The notes below the pieces were generated by a model. It did not search any database. It worked only from the letters and a program-made list of their open reading frames with translations, and had not been told where the DNA came from. DNA of 64,000 nt from JAKPUX01 sp035353815 (lineage in GTDB: Bacteria > Zhuqueibacterota > Zhuqueibacteria > Residuimicrobiales > Residuimicrobiaceae), in assembly GCA_035353815.1 (NCBI GenBank), contig DAOQAG010000019.1:8116-72115 (forward strand), in the 5' to 3' direction. Shown here one piece after another: positions 43,281 to 51,592 of the stretch; positions within the stretch are counted from its first letter, which is position 1; each line of letters begins with the position of its first letter. The position numbers were made by a program, and so were the translations under genes.

Positions 43281-43354
43281 GCAACGCTGTGCGGCGGAGA
43301 GCTGCTGTGGATGCGCCCGAGCACCGCTGTGCCGCCAGGCGCGAACCTCCGGCC
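43249..43354 (+). repeat. Direct repeat pair G around the DUF4416 stop codon
   Basis: GCCGCCAGGCGCGAACCTCC plus (A/G)GCC at 43249-43272 and 43331-43354, 23 of 24 bases identical. Between them GAGCAACGCTGTGC (43279) and GAGCACCGCTGTGC (43320) form a second pair. The first copy is inside the DUF4416 gene; the second ends just before the stop codon of the convergent E2 gene. Confidence 0.85.
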
Positions 43355-43356
43355 AG

Positions 43357-44673
43357 CTATAGCAGGAGAAGGGCCGGACTTTCGAGAATGCTCTTGAATT
43401 CCTTGAGAAAGAGCGCGCCGGTGGCGCCATCGACGATGCGATGATCGCAGGAGAGGGTGACCTTCATGCGCCGCCCGATAGCGAGGGCCCCCTCCTTGAC
43501 CACCGGCTTGACCACGATCGCTCCGACGGCGAGGATGGCCGCCTCGGGGGGATTGATGATCGCGCTGAACTCCTCGACGTCGAACATGCCGAGATTGCTG
43601 ATGGTGAAGGTGGCGCCGGTGTACTCCTCGGGAGTAAGCTTGCGCGCCTTGGCTTTTTCGATCAGAACTTTCGCCTCCACGGCGATCTGCCCGACGCTCT
43701 TGGCGGCGACATCACGGACCACGGGGGTGATGAGGCCGTCCTCGAGAGCCACCGCCAGGCCGATATCCACCTGCCCGTGCAGGATAAAGCGGTCACCGGC
43801 AAAGGCGCCGTTGACACGCGGATGCTTGAGCAGGGCCGAGGCGGCCGCCTTGACGATGAGATCGTTGAAGCTGATCTTGACCTCGCTCTGCGCGGCATGC
43901 ATCTCCTGGCGCAAGGCGTAGAGCTTGTCGACATCGATCTCCATGGTGAGATAGAAATGGGGGACGGTGGTCTTGCTGAGCGTCATGCGCGTGGCGATGG
44001 CGGTGCGCATGGTATTGAGGGGCTGCTCGCTGGGTGCCGCGGCAGAGCGGGCCGGGGCCGGGGCCGGCGCGGCCGGCTGAGCGCTTGCCGCCGCGGCTGC
44101 GGAGGCCGGCATGGCCGCGAGATCGCGGCTGATGATGCGGCCGCCGGTGCCGCTGCCCTGGACGCGGCGCAGATCGATCCCCCGGGCTGAAGCGATCTTG
44201 CGCGCCAGCGGCGAGGCCTTGATCCGGACGCTGTCGCTGGTGAGAATGACATCGGCGGGGGTCATATCCGGTACCGGTGCCGCCGGGATCGGTGTCTCCG
44301 GCCGGGCGGCAGCGACTGGTGCGGCCACACTCTCCGCCCCCTGAGCAGCCGGTGCAGCTGGTGTCTCCGCCACCCGGGCGGCCGCTGCTTCGGGCGCCGG
44401 CGCGGCCGCGCTCAAGAGCGCCGCGATATCTTCGCCTGGCTCGCCGATGATCGCCAGCAGCCCCCCCACCGGCACCTTGCCGCCTTCCGGAACCACGATC
44501 TTGAGCAGGGTGCCGGCATCGAAGGCCTCGAGCTCCATCGTCGCCTTGTCGCTTTCGGCCTCGGCCACCACCTCGCCCGCATCCACCGTCTCGCCTTCAC
44601 GTTTATGCCACTTGAGCAGCACACCCAGGGTCATGGTGTCGCTGAGCTTTGGCATGGTGAGTTTGCTCGCCAT
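43357..44673 (-). CDS. pdhC: Pyruvate dehydrogenase E2 (dihydrolipoamide acetyltransferase)
   Basis: 438 residues from the ATG at 44673 with AAGGA 5 bases upstream. Order: one lipoyl domain with the lipoylated Lys in 'ESDKATMELEAF', a Pro/Ala-rich linker, a peripheral-subunit-binding domain ('ASPLARKIASARGIDLRRV', 'GTGGRIISRDL'), a second Pro/Ala linker, and the catalytic acyltransferase domain ending with 'SCDHRIVDGATGALFLKEFK', which carries the active-site His and Asp. It transfers acetyl groups from lipoyl to CoA in the cytoplasmic complex. Its gene follows the E1beta gene after about 180 bases that carry a dispersed repeat. Confidence 0.92.
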   Translation of the reverse strand: MASKLTMPKLSDTMTLGVLLKWHKREGETVDAGEVVAEAESDKATMELEAFDAGTLLKIVVPEGGKVPVGGLLAIIGEPGEDIAALLSAAAPAPEAAAARVAETPAAPAAQGAESVAAPVAAARPETPIPAAPVPDMTPADVILTSDSVRIKASPLARKIASARGIDLRRVQGSGTGGRIISRDLAAMPASAAAAASAQPAAPAPAPARSAAAPSEQPLNTMRTAIATRMTLSKTTVPHFYLTMEIDVDKLYALRQEMHAAQSEVKISFNDLIVKAAASALLKHPRVNGAFAGDRFILHGQVDIGLAVALEDGLITPVVRDVAAKSVGQIAVEAKVLIEKAKARKLTPEEYTGATFTISNLGMFDVEEFSAIINPPEAAILAVGAIVVKPVVKEGALAIGRRMKVTLSCDHRIVDGATGALFLKEFKSILESPALLLL

Positions 44674-44720
44674 ATGGTTCCTTTTCGTAGTTGAACAGAT
44701 CCTGACCAAGTTAAGCTCTC

Positions 44721-44836
44721 ACCAGGTCACAAAGAGAGCAAAAAGCATTTTCTCAGCAGGCCACAAAGTCACCAAGAAGACCATCTTTATTGGTGTCGTC
44801 CTGGCTTGTGAGATAATAGTCTTTGTGGCTTGGTGT
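44721..44836. repeat. Dispersed CACAAAG/CACCAAG repeat between E1beta and E2 genes
   Basis: Contains CACAAAGTCACCAAGAA (44763-44779) and several further CACAAAG, CACCAAG and inverted CTTTGTG/CTTGGTG words. The 17-base word matches CACAAAGCCACGAAGAA at 63921-63937 at 15 of 17 positions. No gene is seen. Confidence 0.6.
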
Positions 44837-44851
44837 AAGCCATTTCTCCAT

Positions 44852-45829
44852 TTAGACGTAGAGCACCTTTTTGGCGGCAGCGGCCACCCTGTGGGCGCTC
44901 GGCACCACCTCGTGCTCGAGGTTGGCCGCGTAGGGCATCGGCACATCCTCGCTGGTAACGCGGAGGATCGGGGCATCGAGATGGTCGAAGGCATGGATAT
45001 AGATGCGGTGCGCGATCTCGGCCCCAACGCCGGCGTAGGGCCAGCCCTCCTCGACGATGATGCAACGGTTGGTCTTTTCGACCGAGCTGATCAGGAGCTG
45101 CTCATCCAGCGGCCGCAAGGTGCGCGGATCGACTACCTCGGCCTCGATACCCTCGGCGGCGAGAAGGTTGGCCGCCTCGAGAGCGACGTGGATCATCTTG
45201 GACCAGGCGATGATCGTCACATCCTTGCCCGCGCGCTTGATGTCGCCGACACCGATGGGAACGATATGCTCGCCGTCGGGCACCTCGCCCTTGTAACCGT
45301 AGGCTACCTCGCTCTCGATAAAGATGACCGGATTGTCATCGCGGATGGCCGCCTTGAGCATCCCCTTGCCGTCGGCCGGAATGCTCGGGGCCATGACGAT
45401 CAGTCCGGGGATGTGGCAGAGCCACGATTCGAGCGACTGTGAATGCTGGGCGCCGAGCTGGTGGGCGGAGCCGTTGGCGCCGCGAAAAACGATCGGCATT
45501 TTGATCTGGCCGCCCGACATGTAGCGCAGTTTGGCGGCGTTGTTGACGATCTGGTCGAGGGCCAGGAGGGAAAAATTCCAGGTCATGAATTCGATGATCG
45601 GGCGCAGGCCCGCCTGAGCGGCGCCGACGCCGAGGCCGGCAAATCCCAGCTCGGCGATCGGGGTGTCGATGACCCGCTGCGGGCCGAATTTTTCCAGCAG
45701 GCCCTGGCTCACCTTGTAGGCGCCCTGGTAATAGCCCACCTCTTCGCCCATCAGGAATACGTCGGGGTCGCGCTCCATCTCCTCGGCCATGGCCTGGTTC
45801 AGGGCTTCACGAAATGTCAGTTCTGGCAT
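44852..45829 (-). CDS. pdhB: Pyruvate dehydrogenase E1 component, beta subunit
   Basis: 325 residues, usual length. 'EEVGYYQGAYKVSQGLLEKFG', 'DTPIAELGFAGLGVGAAQAG', 'RGANGSAHQLGAQHSQSLE' and 'VDPRTLRPLD' match the E1beta chain of 2-oxo acid dehydrogenases. The chain binds the thiamine diphosphate pyrimidine end and pairs with E1alpha encoded 79 bases upstream. The weak GAGAG before the ATG suggests modest initiation. Acetoin or branched-chain complexes are related, but the best overall fit is pyruvate dehydrogenase. Confidence 0.92.
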   Translation of the reverse strand: MPELTFREALNQAMAEEMERDPDVFLMGEEVGYYQGAYKVSQGLLEKFGPQRVIDTPIAELGFAGLGVGAAQAGLRPIIEFMTWNFSLLALDQIVNNAAKLRYMSGGQIKMPIVFRGANGSAHQLGAQHSQSLESWLCHIPGLIVMAPSIPADGKGMLKAAIRDDNPVIFIESEVAYGYKGEVPDGEHIVPIGVGDIKRAGKDVTIIAWSKMIHVALEAANLLAAEGIEAEVVDPRTLRPLDEQLLISSVEKTNRCIIVEEGWPYAGVGAEIAHRIYIHAFDHLDAPILRVTSEDVPMPYAANLEHEVVPSAHRVAAAAKKVLYV

Positions 45830-45908
45830 ACTCTACTCTCATTTAAAGTGGGGACAGGCTCCGTCCGTCCGCTCCGGCTCGGTCTGAGGCGACGGTGCGG
45901 CACGGTGT

Positions 45909-46868
45909 TCAGCTCATGATATCGGTGTACAGCTCTTCGAGCGCTGGTTCGGGGCTCTTTTCGGCAAAGTCGACGGCGTCGAGAACGATCTTTTTGATCT
46001 CGTCCTCATACTCCTTGACCCTGGCTTCGCTGAGAATGCCCTCGCCGATCAGCTTTTCCTGGAAAAGGTGGATGGGATCCTGCTTTTTCTGGTCCTCCAC
46101 CTCCTCCTTGGTGCGGTAGTGGGAGTGGACCGGATCGGACATCGAGTGGCCGCGAAAGCGGTAGGTGCGCGCCTCGACCAGGGTCGGCTCGCCGTCGCGG
46201 GTGGCGCGGGTGACCGCCTCGGCGATGACGTCGTGGACAGCGAGGACATCCATGCCGTCGACGGTGGCGCGGGCCATATCGTAGGAACAGGCTTTCTGCG
46301 ACAAATCCCAGACCGCCGAGGCGCGTTCGAGCGGGGTGCCCATGCCGTAGCGATTGTTCTCGATCAGATAGATCACCGGCAAGCGCCAGAGTTTGGCGAG
46401 GTTGAGGGATTCGTGGAAGGCACCCTGGTGCACCGTGCCTTCGCCCATCGAGCAGAGCACCACCTTGTCCTCTTTACGGTATTTGGCCGCGAAGGCCATG
46501 CCGGTGGCCACCGGCACCTGGCCGGCGACGATACCGTGGCCGCCGTAATAGCCCCGGGCGACATCGAAGAGGTGCATCGAGCCGCCCTTGCCCTTGGAGA
46601 CCCCGGTCGCCTTGCCGAAGAGCTCGGCCATCACCGGATTGGGATCGGTCCCCATAGCCAGGATGTGGCCGTGATCGCGGTAGGCCGAGATGAACTGGTC
46701 GCCGGGGCGCAGGGCCGAGACGGCGCCGACGCCGACCGCCTCCTGGCCGATATAGAGATGGCAAAAACCGCCGATCTTTTGCATGCCGTACATCTGCGCC
46801 GTGCGCTCCTCGAAGCGGCGGATGAGCAGCATCATGCGGTACATCTCGAGCAATTTTTCTTTTTCCAT
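45909..46868 (-). CDS. pdhA: Pyruvate dehydrogenase E1 component, alpha subunit
   Basis: 319 residues, usual length for E1alpha. 'GGFCHLYIGQEAVGVGA', 'GGHGIVAGQVPVATGMAFA', 'RLPVIYLIENNRYGMGT' and 'YRFRGHSMSDP' are diagnostic of pyruvate dehydrogenase. The thiamine-diphosphate motif reads GEG...NN instead of the usual GDG...NN; Glu for Asp at the magnesium site is conservative and probably functional. It is the first of three co-directional genes (E1alpha, E1beta, E2); an E3 gene is not in the window. The region 46869-47042 upstream shows no gene and probably holds the promoter. Confidence 0.92.
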   Translation of the reverse strand: MEKEKLLEMYRMMLLIRRFEERTAQMYGMQKIGGFCHLYIGQEAVGVGAVSALRPGDQFISAYRDHGHILAMGTDPNPVMAELFGKATGVSKGKGGSMHLFDVARGYYGGHGIVAGQVPVATGMAFAAKYRKEDKVVLCSMGEGTVHQGAFHESLNLAKLWRLPVIYLIENNRYGMGTPLERASAVWDLSQKACSYDMARATVDGMDVLAVHDVIAEAVTRATRDGEPTLVEARTYRFRGHSMSDPVHSHYRTKEEVEDQKKQDPIHLFQEKLIGEGILSEARVKEYEDEIKKIVLDAVDFAEKSPEPALEELYTDIMS

Positions 46869-47042
46869 TTTAGCCTCGATGGGTCGGAGAAACAGGTGAT
46901 TACGGTGCGAAATTCGTTAGTAATACAATATTCCGCCGGTAATTATTTCATCGATGGCGCGGCGGCGTCCGGTCGCCGCTGTTCATCGGAATTGCGCCAG
47001 GCCAGGGCGGCAAAAATGGAGCGCAGCAGCGGCGCTGCAGCG

Positions 47043-48143
47043 TCACTCCGCCGGCTGCAGCAGGGCCGCGAACTGACGCCAGAAGGCAAGATGAAACTCC
47101 AGGCTGCCCTGCCGTCGGATCTGCTCATGCAGGGTCACCAGGGCGGTGTCGGCCGGGCTTGTTGTATGGCCGCCCCCCTCCTCCTCATAGATGGCACCCG
47201 GTTCCGGATGAAACTGGACCCCAAGGACATTTTTGTAGCGCTGGTGTGTCAGTGCCTCGACCACCTTGCCGTCCAGCGAGGTGGCCGCCACCTCGAGGTC
47301 CCGGCCCAGTTTCCCGACCGCCTGATGATGGCTGCTGCACACGGCGGGATGCTCGTCGCGCCCCCGCCGCAGCTCGCGCGTGAAAAAACCCTTCGCTACG
47401 AAGCGGATCGGCTGAAAATGGCACCAGAAATAATTGCCGTGCGGATCCAGCCTGGGCCAATAGTTATCGTGTCTCTGCCCCTCCGGCAAGGCGATATAGG
47501 CCTCGATCGACCGCAGCTTGTAGATCTCGCTGGGGATATCCTGGATCATGGTGCCGCCGGCTGCGACATTCATGGTCTGCATGCCGAGGCAAAAGCCGCG
47601 CACCACATAGCCGGGTCTGGCCTCGAGCAGCGGCGTGAACGCCGGGTTCTGGCTGCCGCCGAGGAGGTGGAAGAGAAAAGAAAGCTCGAAATAGTGGCGC
47701 TGCGGGGCATCAAGAAAGGTCAGCAGGCTGGTTTCCCGGCCATAGCAGGCGGCGGGGAGGTCGTCGCCGCCGAAAAAGAGCGCGGCGTCGCTGCGGGCGA
47801 AGAGACGGCGAAAGGCCGGGGTGCAGGGATTTTCGCCGAAGAGGGTTTCAGGTTCAAGATCTCCGGCGATGACCTCCACCTGCACCCAGGGCAAGCCGCG
47901 TGCGGCGATGCGGTCACGGATCGACTCGACCGGGCGCTCCACCTGCGCGCCATAGACCGCGGTCAGGAGCGGGCGCGCCAGCGGGATGGTCCCGCTCTCG
48001 ATCATCCGGATCATGGAGTCGAGGTCGCCCTGACTCGGGTTGATCAGCAGGATGCGGGCACTGTCGGTTACCGCTGCCGTCCCGCCCGCCAGAACCGGCA
48101 GACTGATGAACAGCAACAGGATCGCAAAAAACACTCTCCTCAT
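47043..48143 (-). CDS. Exported class I glutamine-amidotransferase-like (peptidase C26) protein
   Basis: 366 residues from the ATG at 48143, with GGAGG 5 bases upstream and a signal peptide there (ending LPVLAGG). The chain carries a type-1 glutaminase triad: Cys185 in 'RGFCLGMQTMNVAAGG', His312 and Glu314 in 'VQFHPEPG'. Members acting on gamma-glutamyl bonds include PuuD and gamma-glutamyl hydrolase; an exported form could act on peptidoglycan or external gamma-glutamyl compounds, but the substrate is not known. The Cys loop differs from cyanophycinase, which uses Ser. The gene begins 17 bases after the priA stop codon on the same strand, so both are probably on one message. Confidence 0.75.
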   Translation of the reverse strand: MRRVFFAILLLFISLPVLAGGTAAVTDSARILLINPSQGDLDSMIRMIESGTIPLARPLLTAVYGAQVERPVESIRDRIAARGLPWVQVEVIAGDLEPETLFGENPCTPAFRRLFARSDAALFFGGDDLPAACYGRETSLLTFLDAPQRHYFELSFLFHLLGGSQNPAFTPLLEARPGYVVRGFCLGMQTMNVAAGGTMIQDIPSEIYKLRSIEAYIALPEGQRHDNYWPRLDPHGNYFWCHFQPIRFVAKGFFTRELRRGRDEHPAVCSSHHQAVGKLGRDLEVAATSLDGKVVEALTHQRYKNVLGVQFHPEPGAIYEEEGGGHTTSPADTALVTLHEQIRRQGSLEFHLAFWRQFAALLQPAE

Positions 48144-48160
48144 CGTTTCCTCCATCAGGG

Positions 48161-50659
48161 TCACATGATCGAAATCGGGTCCACATCGATGCTGATCTGC
48201 ACGCCGCGGGCGCGGTGGTGCTCGTGGAACTGCTCGAGCGCCCGGCGCAGGGCGCTTTTCATCAGGCCGCCGCCCGCATCGGCCTCCTTGAGGCTCATCA
48301 GCAGCATCTGGTAGCGATAGAGCCCCTCGATGCGTGCCAGCGGCGCGGGCGCGGGGCCGAGGGTGCGCCAGGCGCTGCCCGGCCGCAGGAAGCGGGCGAA
48401 GCCTTCGGCCGCGCGCTGCACGGCGGCCTCCTCCTCCCCCTTGAAGAGAATGCAGGTCATACGGCTGAAGGGGGGATAGCCGAGCCCCTCCCGCTCTTTG
48501 ATCTCCGAGTCGTAAAAGCGCGGATAATCATGGCTGCTGACAAAAAAAAGCGAGGGATGGTCCGGCGAAAAGGTCTGGATGACCACTTCGCCGAGGCGAT
48601 CCTTGCGGCCGGCGCGTCCCGCCACCTGGGTGAGGAGCTGGAAGGTGCGCTCGCCGGCGCGGAAGTCGGGGAAATAGAGCTCCGAATCGGCCGAGATCAC
48701 CCCGACCAGGGTGACGCGGGGGAAATCGAGCCCCTTGGCGACCATCTGGGTGCCGAGCAGGATCTGGTATTCGCCGCGCCCGAAGGCGGTGAGGATGCGG
48801 TCGTGGGCATGCTTGCCGCGGGTGGTGTCGAGGTCCATGCGCACCGCCTTGATGCCGGGGAAGAGATTCTTCAGCTCCTCCTCGATGCGCTGGGTGCCGA
48901 TGCCGCGAAAATAGAGGTCGAGACCGCCGCACTGCGGGCAGACCTCCGGGGCCTTGCGCACAAAGCCGCAGTAATGGCATTTGAGGAGGCGGCCGCGCAG
49001 ATGATAGGTGAGGGAGATCGAGCAGTTTTCGCACTCGGCGGTGTAGCCGCAGCTGCTGCATTTGAAAAGCGTGGCAAAACCGCGGCGGTTCTGGAAGAGG
49101 ATGATCTGTTCTCCGCGTGCCAGTTTTTCGTCGATTTTTTGGCGGAGGAAGCGCGACAGCACGACCGGCTCCTTGCTGCCGATGATTTTCGGCTCGCTGC
49201 GCATGTCGACGAAGGTGATCGGCGGCATGGGAACGTCGTCGATGCGGCTGGGCATGGAAATGAGCTGGTATTTGCCGCTGCGGGCGTTATAAAAGCTCTC
49301 GAGCGAGGGCGTGGCGGAACCGAGCACGATGACGGCGTGGTTGAGCTTGGCACGCATCACCGCCACATCGCGGGCATGGTAACGCGGGGTGAGGTCGTTC
49401 TGCTTGTAGGAGGGCTCGTGTTCCTCGTCGACGACGATCAGACGCACATCGGCGAGAGGGGCAAAGATGGCCGAGCGCGGTCCGATGACGATGCGGTGCC
49501 GGCCCTCCCAGGTGGCGCGCCACGAATCATAGCGTTCGCCCGGGGACATACGGCTGTGAAAGACGGCAACGAGGCGGCCAAAGTGGGAGCGGAAGCGGCG
49601 CACCATCTGCGGGGTGAGGGCGATCTCCGGGACCAGGACGATGGCGGCACCGCCCGCGGCGATGACGCGCGCGATGGCCTCGATGTAGACCTGGGTCTTG
49701 CCGCTACCGGTGACGCCATGGATGAGGGCGGTGGTGAACTCACGGCGGTCGAGATCCGCGCCGATCAGGCGCAGCGCCTCTTGCTGGCCGGCGTTGAGGC
49801 TGAGCTGCTGGGGGGGCTCGACCTCCAGGGCGCCGTAGTAGTCGCGCTGCACCGCAGCGGTGCGGCGGTCGAGAATGCCGCGCGCCTCGAGGGCGGTGAC
49901 GGCGTCGAGAGGGACGCGCGCTTCGCGCGCCAGATCGCTGCGCCCGAACTCCTCGCCGGTATGCTGGCAGAGATAGTCGAGGAGGGCGGCCTGGCGCGGA
50001 GCGGACTTGCGCAGCTGCTGGGCGAGGGCGAAGAGGCTCTCGTCGGTGCAGGCGGCGGTGGTCTGGACAAAATTCTCGAATTTCTGGCCCACGCGCGGCC
50101 GCGGCAGCATCAGCTCATAGCGGATAAAGCCGGCCTGACGCAGTTTGGTGAGGCTGGTGGTAATGCTGCCGGCGTCGGCGCGGCTGGTGAGTTCCTTGAC
50201 CGGCAGGGGATTCTTCGCCGTGAGCTGGCGGAGGATCTGCGCCTGACGCGGCGCGCGCTTTTCGAGCAGCTCCGCGACGCGGGCGGGATCGTCACAGGTC
50301 AGGCGCGCCACCTTGACCGAGTGCTTGTGGATCCCCGAAGGCAGCGCCGCCTTAAGCACCTCGCCCCAGCCGCAGAGATAGTATTGCGCGATCCAGCGCG
50401 CCAGTTCGAGGACCTCGGGCGTGAAGAGCGGCACGGGATCGAGGACCTCCTCGATCTCTTTCAGTCCGCTACGATCAGCGGTATCGCTCAGGCTGACGAC
50501 AAAGCCGGTCGACTTGCGCGGGCCGAATTCGGCCAGGACACGCATGCCGGGCTGCAGGTCCCCCTGGAATTTGCCGGGAATGAGATAGGTGTAGGCATGA
50601 TCGACCGGGACGGGAAAGACCACCTGGGCGAAGGATTGTGAAAGCGCTGCGGCATTCAT
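48161..50659 (-). CDS. priA: Primosomal replication-restart helicase PriA
   Basis: 832 residues from the ATG at 50659; no clear ribosome binding site is visible, and longer in-frame extensions run into repeat array C and are rejected. The N-terminal DNA-binding part ('VVFPVPVDHAYTYLIP', 'RVLAEFGPRKSTGFV') is followed by a winged-helix-like region (130-270), then the superfamily 2 helicase with Walker A 'GVTGSGKT' (315-322), 'DEEH' (411-414) and 'GSATPSLES'. A zinc-binding insert with eight Cys follows ('CSSCGYTAECENCSISL', 'CHYCGFVRKAPEVCPQCGG'). PriA reloads DnaB at stalled forks. The protein is about 100 residues longer than E. coli PriA, mainly in the 130-270 region. Confidence 0.95.
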   Translation of the reverse strand: MNAAALSQSFAQVVFPVPVDHAYTYLIPGKFQGDLQPGMRVLAEFGPRKSTGFVVSLSDTADRSGLKEIEEVLDPVPLFTPEVLELARWIAQYYLCGWGEVLKAALPSGIHKHSVKVARLTCDDPARVAELLEKRAPRQAQILRQLTAKNPLPVKELTSRADAGSITTSLTKLRQAGFIRYELMLPRPRVGQKFENFVQTTAACTDESLFALAQQLRKSAPRQAALLDYLCQHTGEEFGRSDLAREARVPLDAVTALEARGILDRRTAAVQRDYYGALEVEPPQQLSLNAGQQEALRLIGADLDRREFTTALIHGVTGSGKTQVYIEAIARVIAAGGAAIVLVPEIALTPQMVRRFRSHFGRLVAVFHSRMSPGERYDSWRATWEGRHRIVIGPRSAIFAPLADVRLIVVDEEHEPSYKQNDLTPRYHARDVAVMRAKLNHAVIVLGSATPSLESFYNARSGKYQLISMPSRIDDVPMPPITFVDMRSEPKIIGSKEPVVLSRFLRQKIDEKLARGEQIILFQNRRGFATLFKCSSCGYTAECENCSISLTYHLRGRLLKCHYCGFVRKAPEVCPQCGGLDLYFRGIGTQRIEEELKNLFPGIKAVRMDLDTTRGKHAHDRILTAFGRGEYQILLGTQMVAKGLDFPRVTLVGVISADSELYFPDFRAGERTFQLLTQVAGRAGRKDRLGEVVIQTFSPDHPSLFFVSSHDYPRFYDSEIKEREGLGYPPFSRMTCILFKGEEEAAVQRAAEGFARFLRPGSAWRTLGPAPAPLARIEGLYRYQMLLMSLKEADAGGGLMKSALRRALEQFHEHHRARGVQISIDVDPISIM

Positions 50660-50702
50660 AAAGGGAAAATAGGAAATATTCGCGGGGTTTGCAAAGTAAA
50701 AA

Positions 50703-50880
50703 TGCGGCACGCCACCGCAGATCTCGCTCCCACCGCGGCGCCGTTCAGCGCGGTGCGCTACCGCAGATCTCGCGCCCACTCCGGCGCCGTTCAGCGCGAT
50801 GCGTCACCGCAGATCTCGCGCCCACCCCGGCGCCGTTCAGCGCGACGCGCCACCGCAGATCTCGCTCCCACCGCGTCACC
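50703..50880. repeat. Tandem repeat array C, four copies of a 46-bp unit
   Basis: CCGCAGATCTCGC starts at 50715, 50761, 50807 and 50853, exactly 46 bp apart. Units also hold CGGCGCCGTTCAGCGCG. On the minus strand each unit carries GTGGG(A/C)GCGAGATC, the same core as arrays B and D. The array lies in the 317-base interval between priA and the small barrel gene; no gene is seen there. Confidence 0.95.
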
Positions 50881-50976
50881 CCCGGTTGCCCGCTACGATG
50901 GTGTACCCGGAACAGAAATTCCTGGAGAGAGGAAAAATCGTCGATTCGGTTACTCTTATTCAAAAAAACAATAAAG

Positions 50977-51555
50977 TTATTTTACAATAAGACCAAGCGT
51001 TAAAATCGCCTGATTGTTTTTAAAGAGGCTGTGCGAATATGCCGAAAAATTCATATCAAACGCGAGATGATGAAATATCGGCAAATAAAAACCCAAGCCC
51101 AAACCTATACTCCCGTAATCCTCGTTTGATTTGTTTGCACTTCGTTGCACAAGGCCATACTCGGGTGGCTCATAAAGGGTGACCCGGTGTTCTATCCTAT
51201 CATTTGTTTTTAGTCCTATGACGTGTAGATAGGGAGTAAAACAAGAGCTCACCGGTGAAAAACAATAGCGCAGGCCGGCCAAGAAAAGTAATTCCTTGTG
51301 AATGAATTCATCAGATCGACCAGGAGAATTACGATCAACGCCTGTAGTCCAGTTGTAAAAATTCGCAGCAGCGATTAATTCAACGTGTCCGTACGATCTG
51401 ATAGCTGCTGATACGCCTAAACCATCGATATACCGATCGCTGGCACGATGCAGAAGATTAACCGTCGGACCAACTCTCATGTTTATAGCTGAAACTTGCG
51501 CGACCGCGCACAGCCACAACAACATTACCCGGGACGGCATCCCCTGAACTTTCAT
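50977..51555 (-). CDS. Small outer-membrane beta-barrel-like protein, unrecognised
   Basis: 192 residues from the ATG at 51555 (AAGGAG 6 bases upstream). Signal peptide about 1-23 (cleavage after VSA). The rest has alternating strands with turns rich in Asn, Gly and Asp, and the segment 'YGSIGLGLGFYLPIFHHLAFD' looks like paired barrel strands. The last strand 'QAILTLGLIVK' could close an eight-stranded barrel. The gene and its upstream neighbour are clearly AT-richer than the surrounding genome, suggesting recent acquisition. No family was recognised. Confidence 0.65.
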   Translation of the reverse strand: MKVQGMPSRVMLLWLCAVAQVSAINMRVGPTVNLLHRASDRYIDGLGVSAAIRSYGHVELIAAANFYNWTTGVDRNSPGRSDEFIHKELLFLAGLRYCFSPVSSCFTPYLHVIGLKTNDRIEHRVTLYEPPEYGLVQRSANKSNEDYGSIGLGLGFYLPIFHHLAFDMNFSAYSHSLFKNNQAILTLGLIVK

Positions 51556-51592
51556 GTTATTCTCCTTTCTCCTGAAACTTAAAAAAAAGGAT

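Noticed and set aside
46943..47128. A small minus-strand gene between the E1alpha and amidotransferase genes
   Set aside because: It overlaps the end of the amidotransferase gene in another frame, lacks a ribosome binding site and has no recognisable feature.
47043..48143. Cyanophycinase (peptidase S51)
   Set aside because: The nucleophile motif is FCLGMQ with Cys plus an FHPEP His/Glu pair, which fits class I glutamine amidotransferases; S51 enzymes use Ser.
46068..48314. A 748-codon open frame on the plus strand across the pyruvate dehydrogenase and amidotransferase genes
   Set aside because: Same reason: it is a shadow of well-supported minus-strand genes and changes character at their borders. 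Similar shadows at 5078-7042, 16792-19554 and 48215-50641 were also dropped.
50660..50779. A 40-residue N-terminal extension of PriA
   Set aside because: It would be read from repeat array C and gives residues unrelated to PriA. The start at 50659 gives the normal N-terminus.
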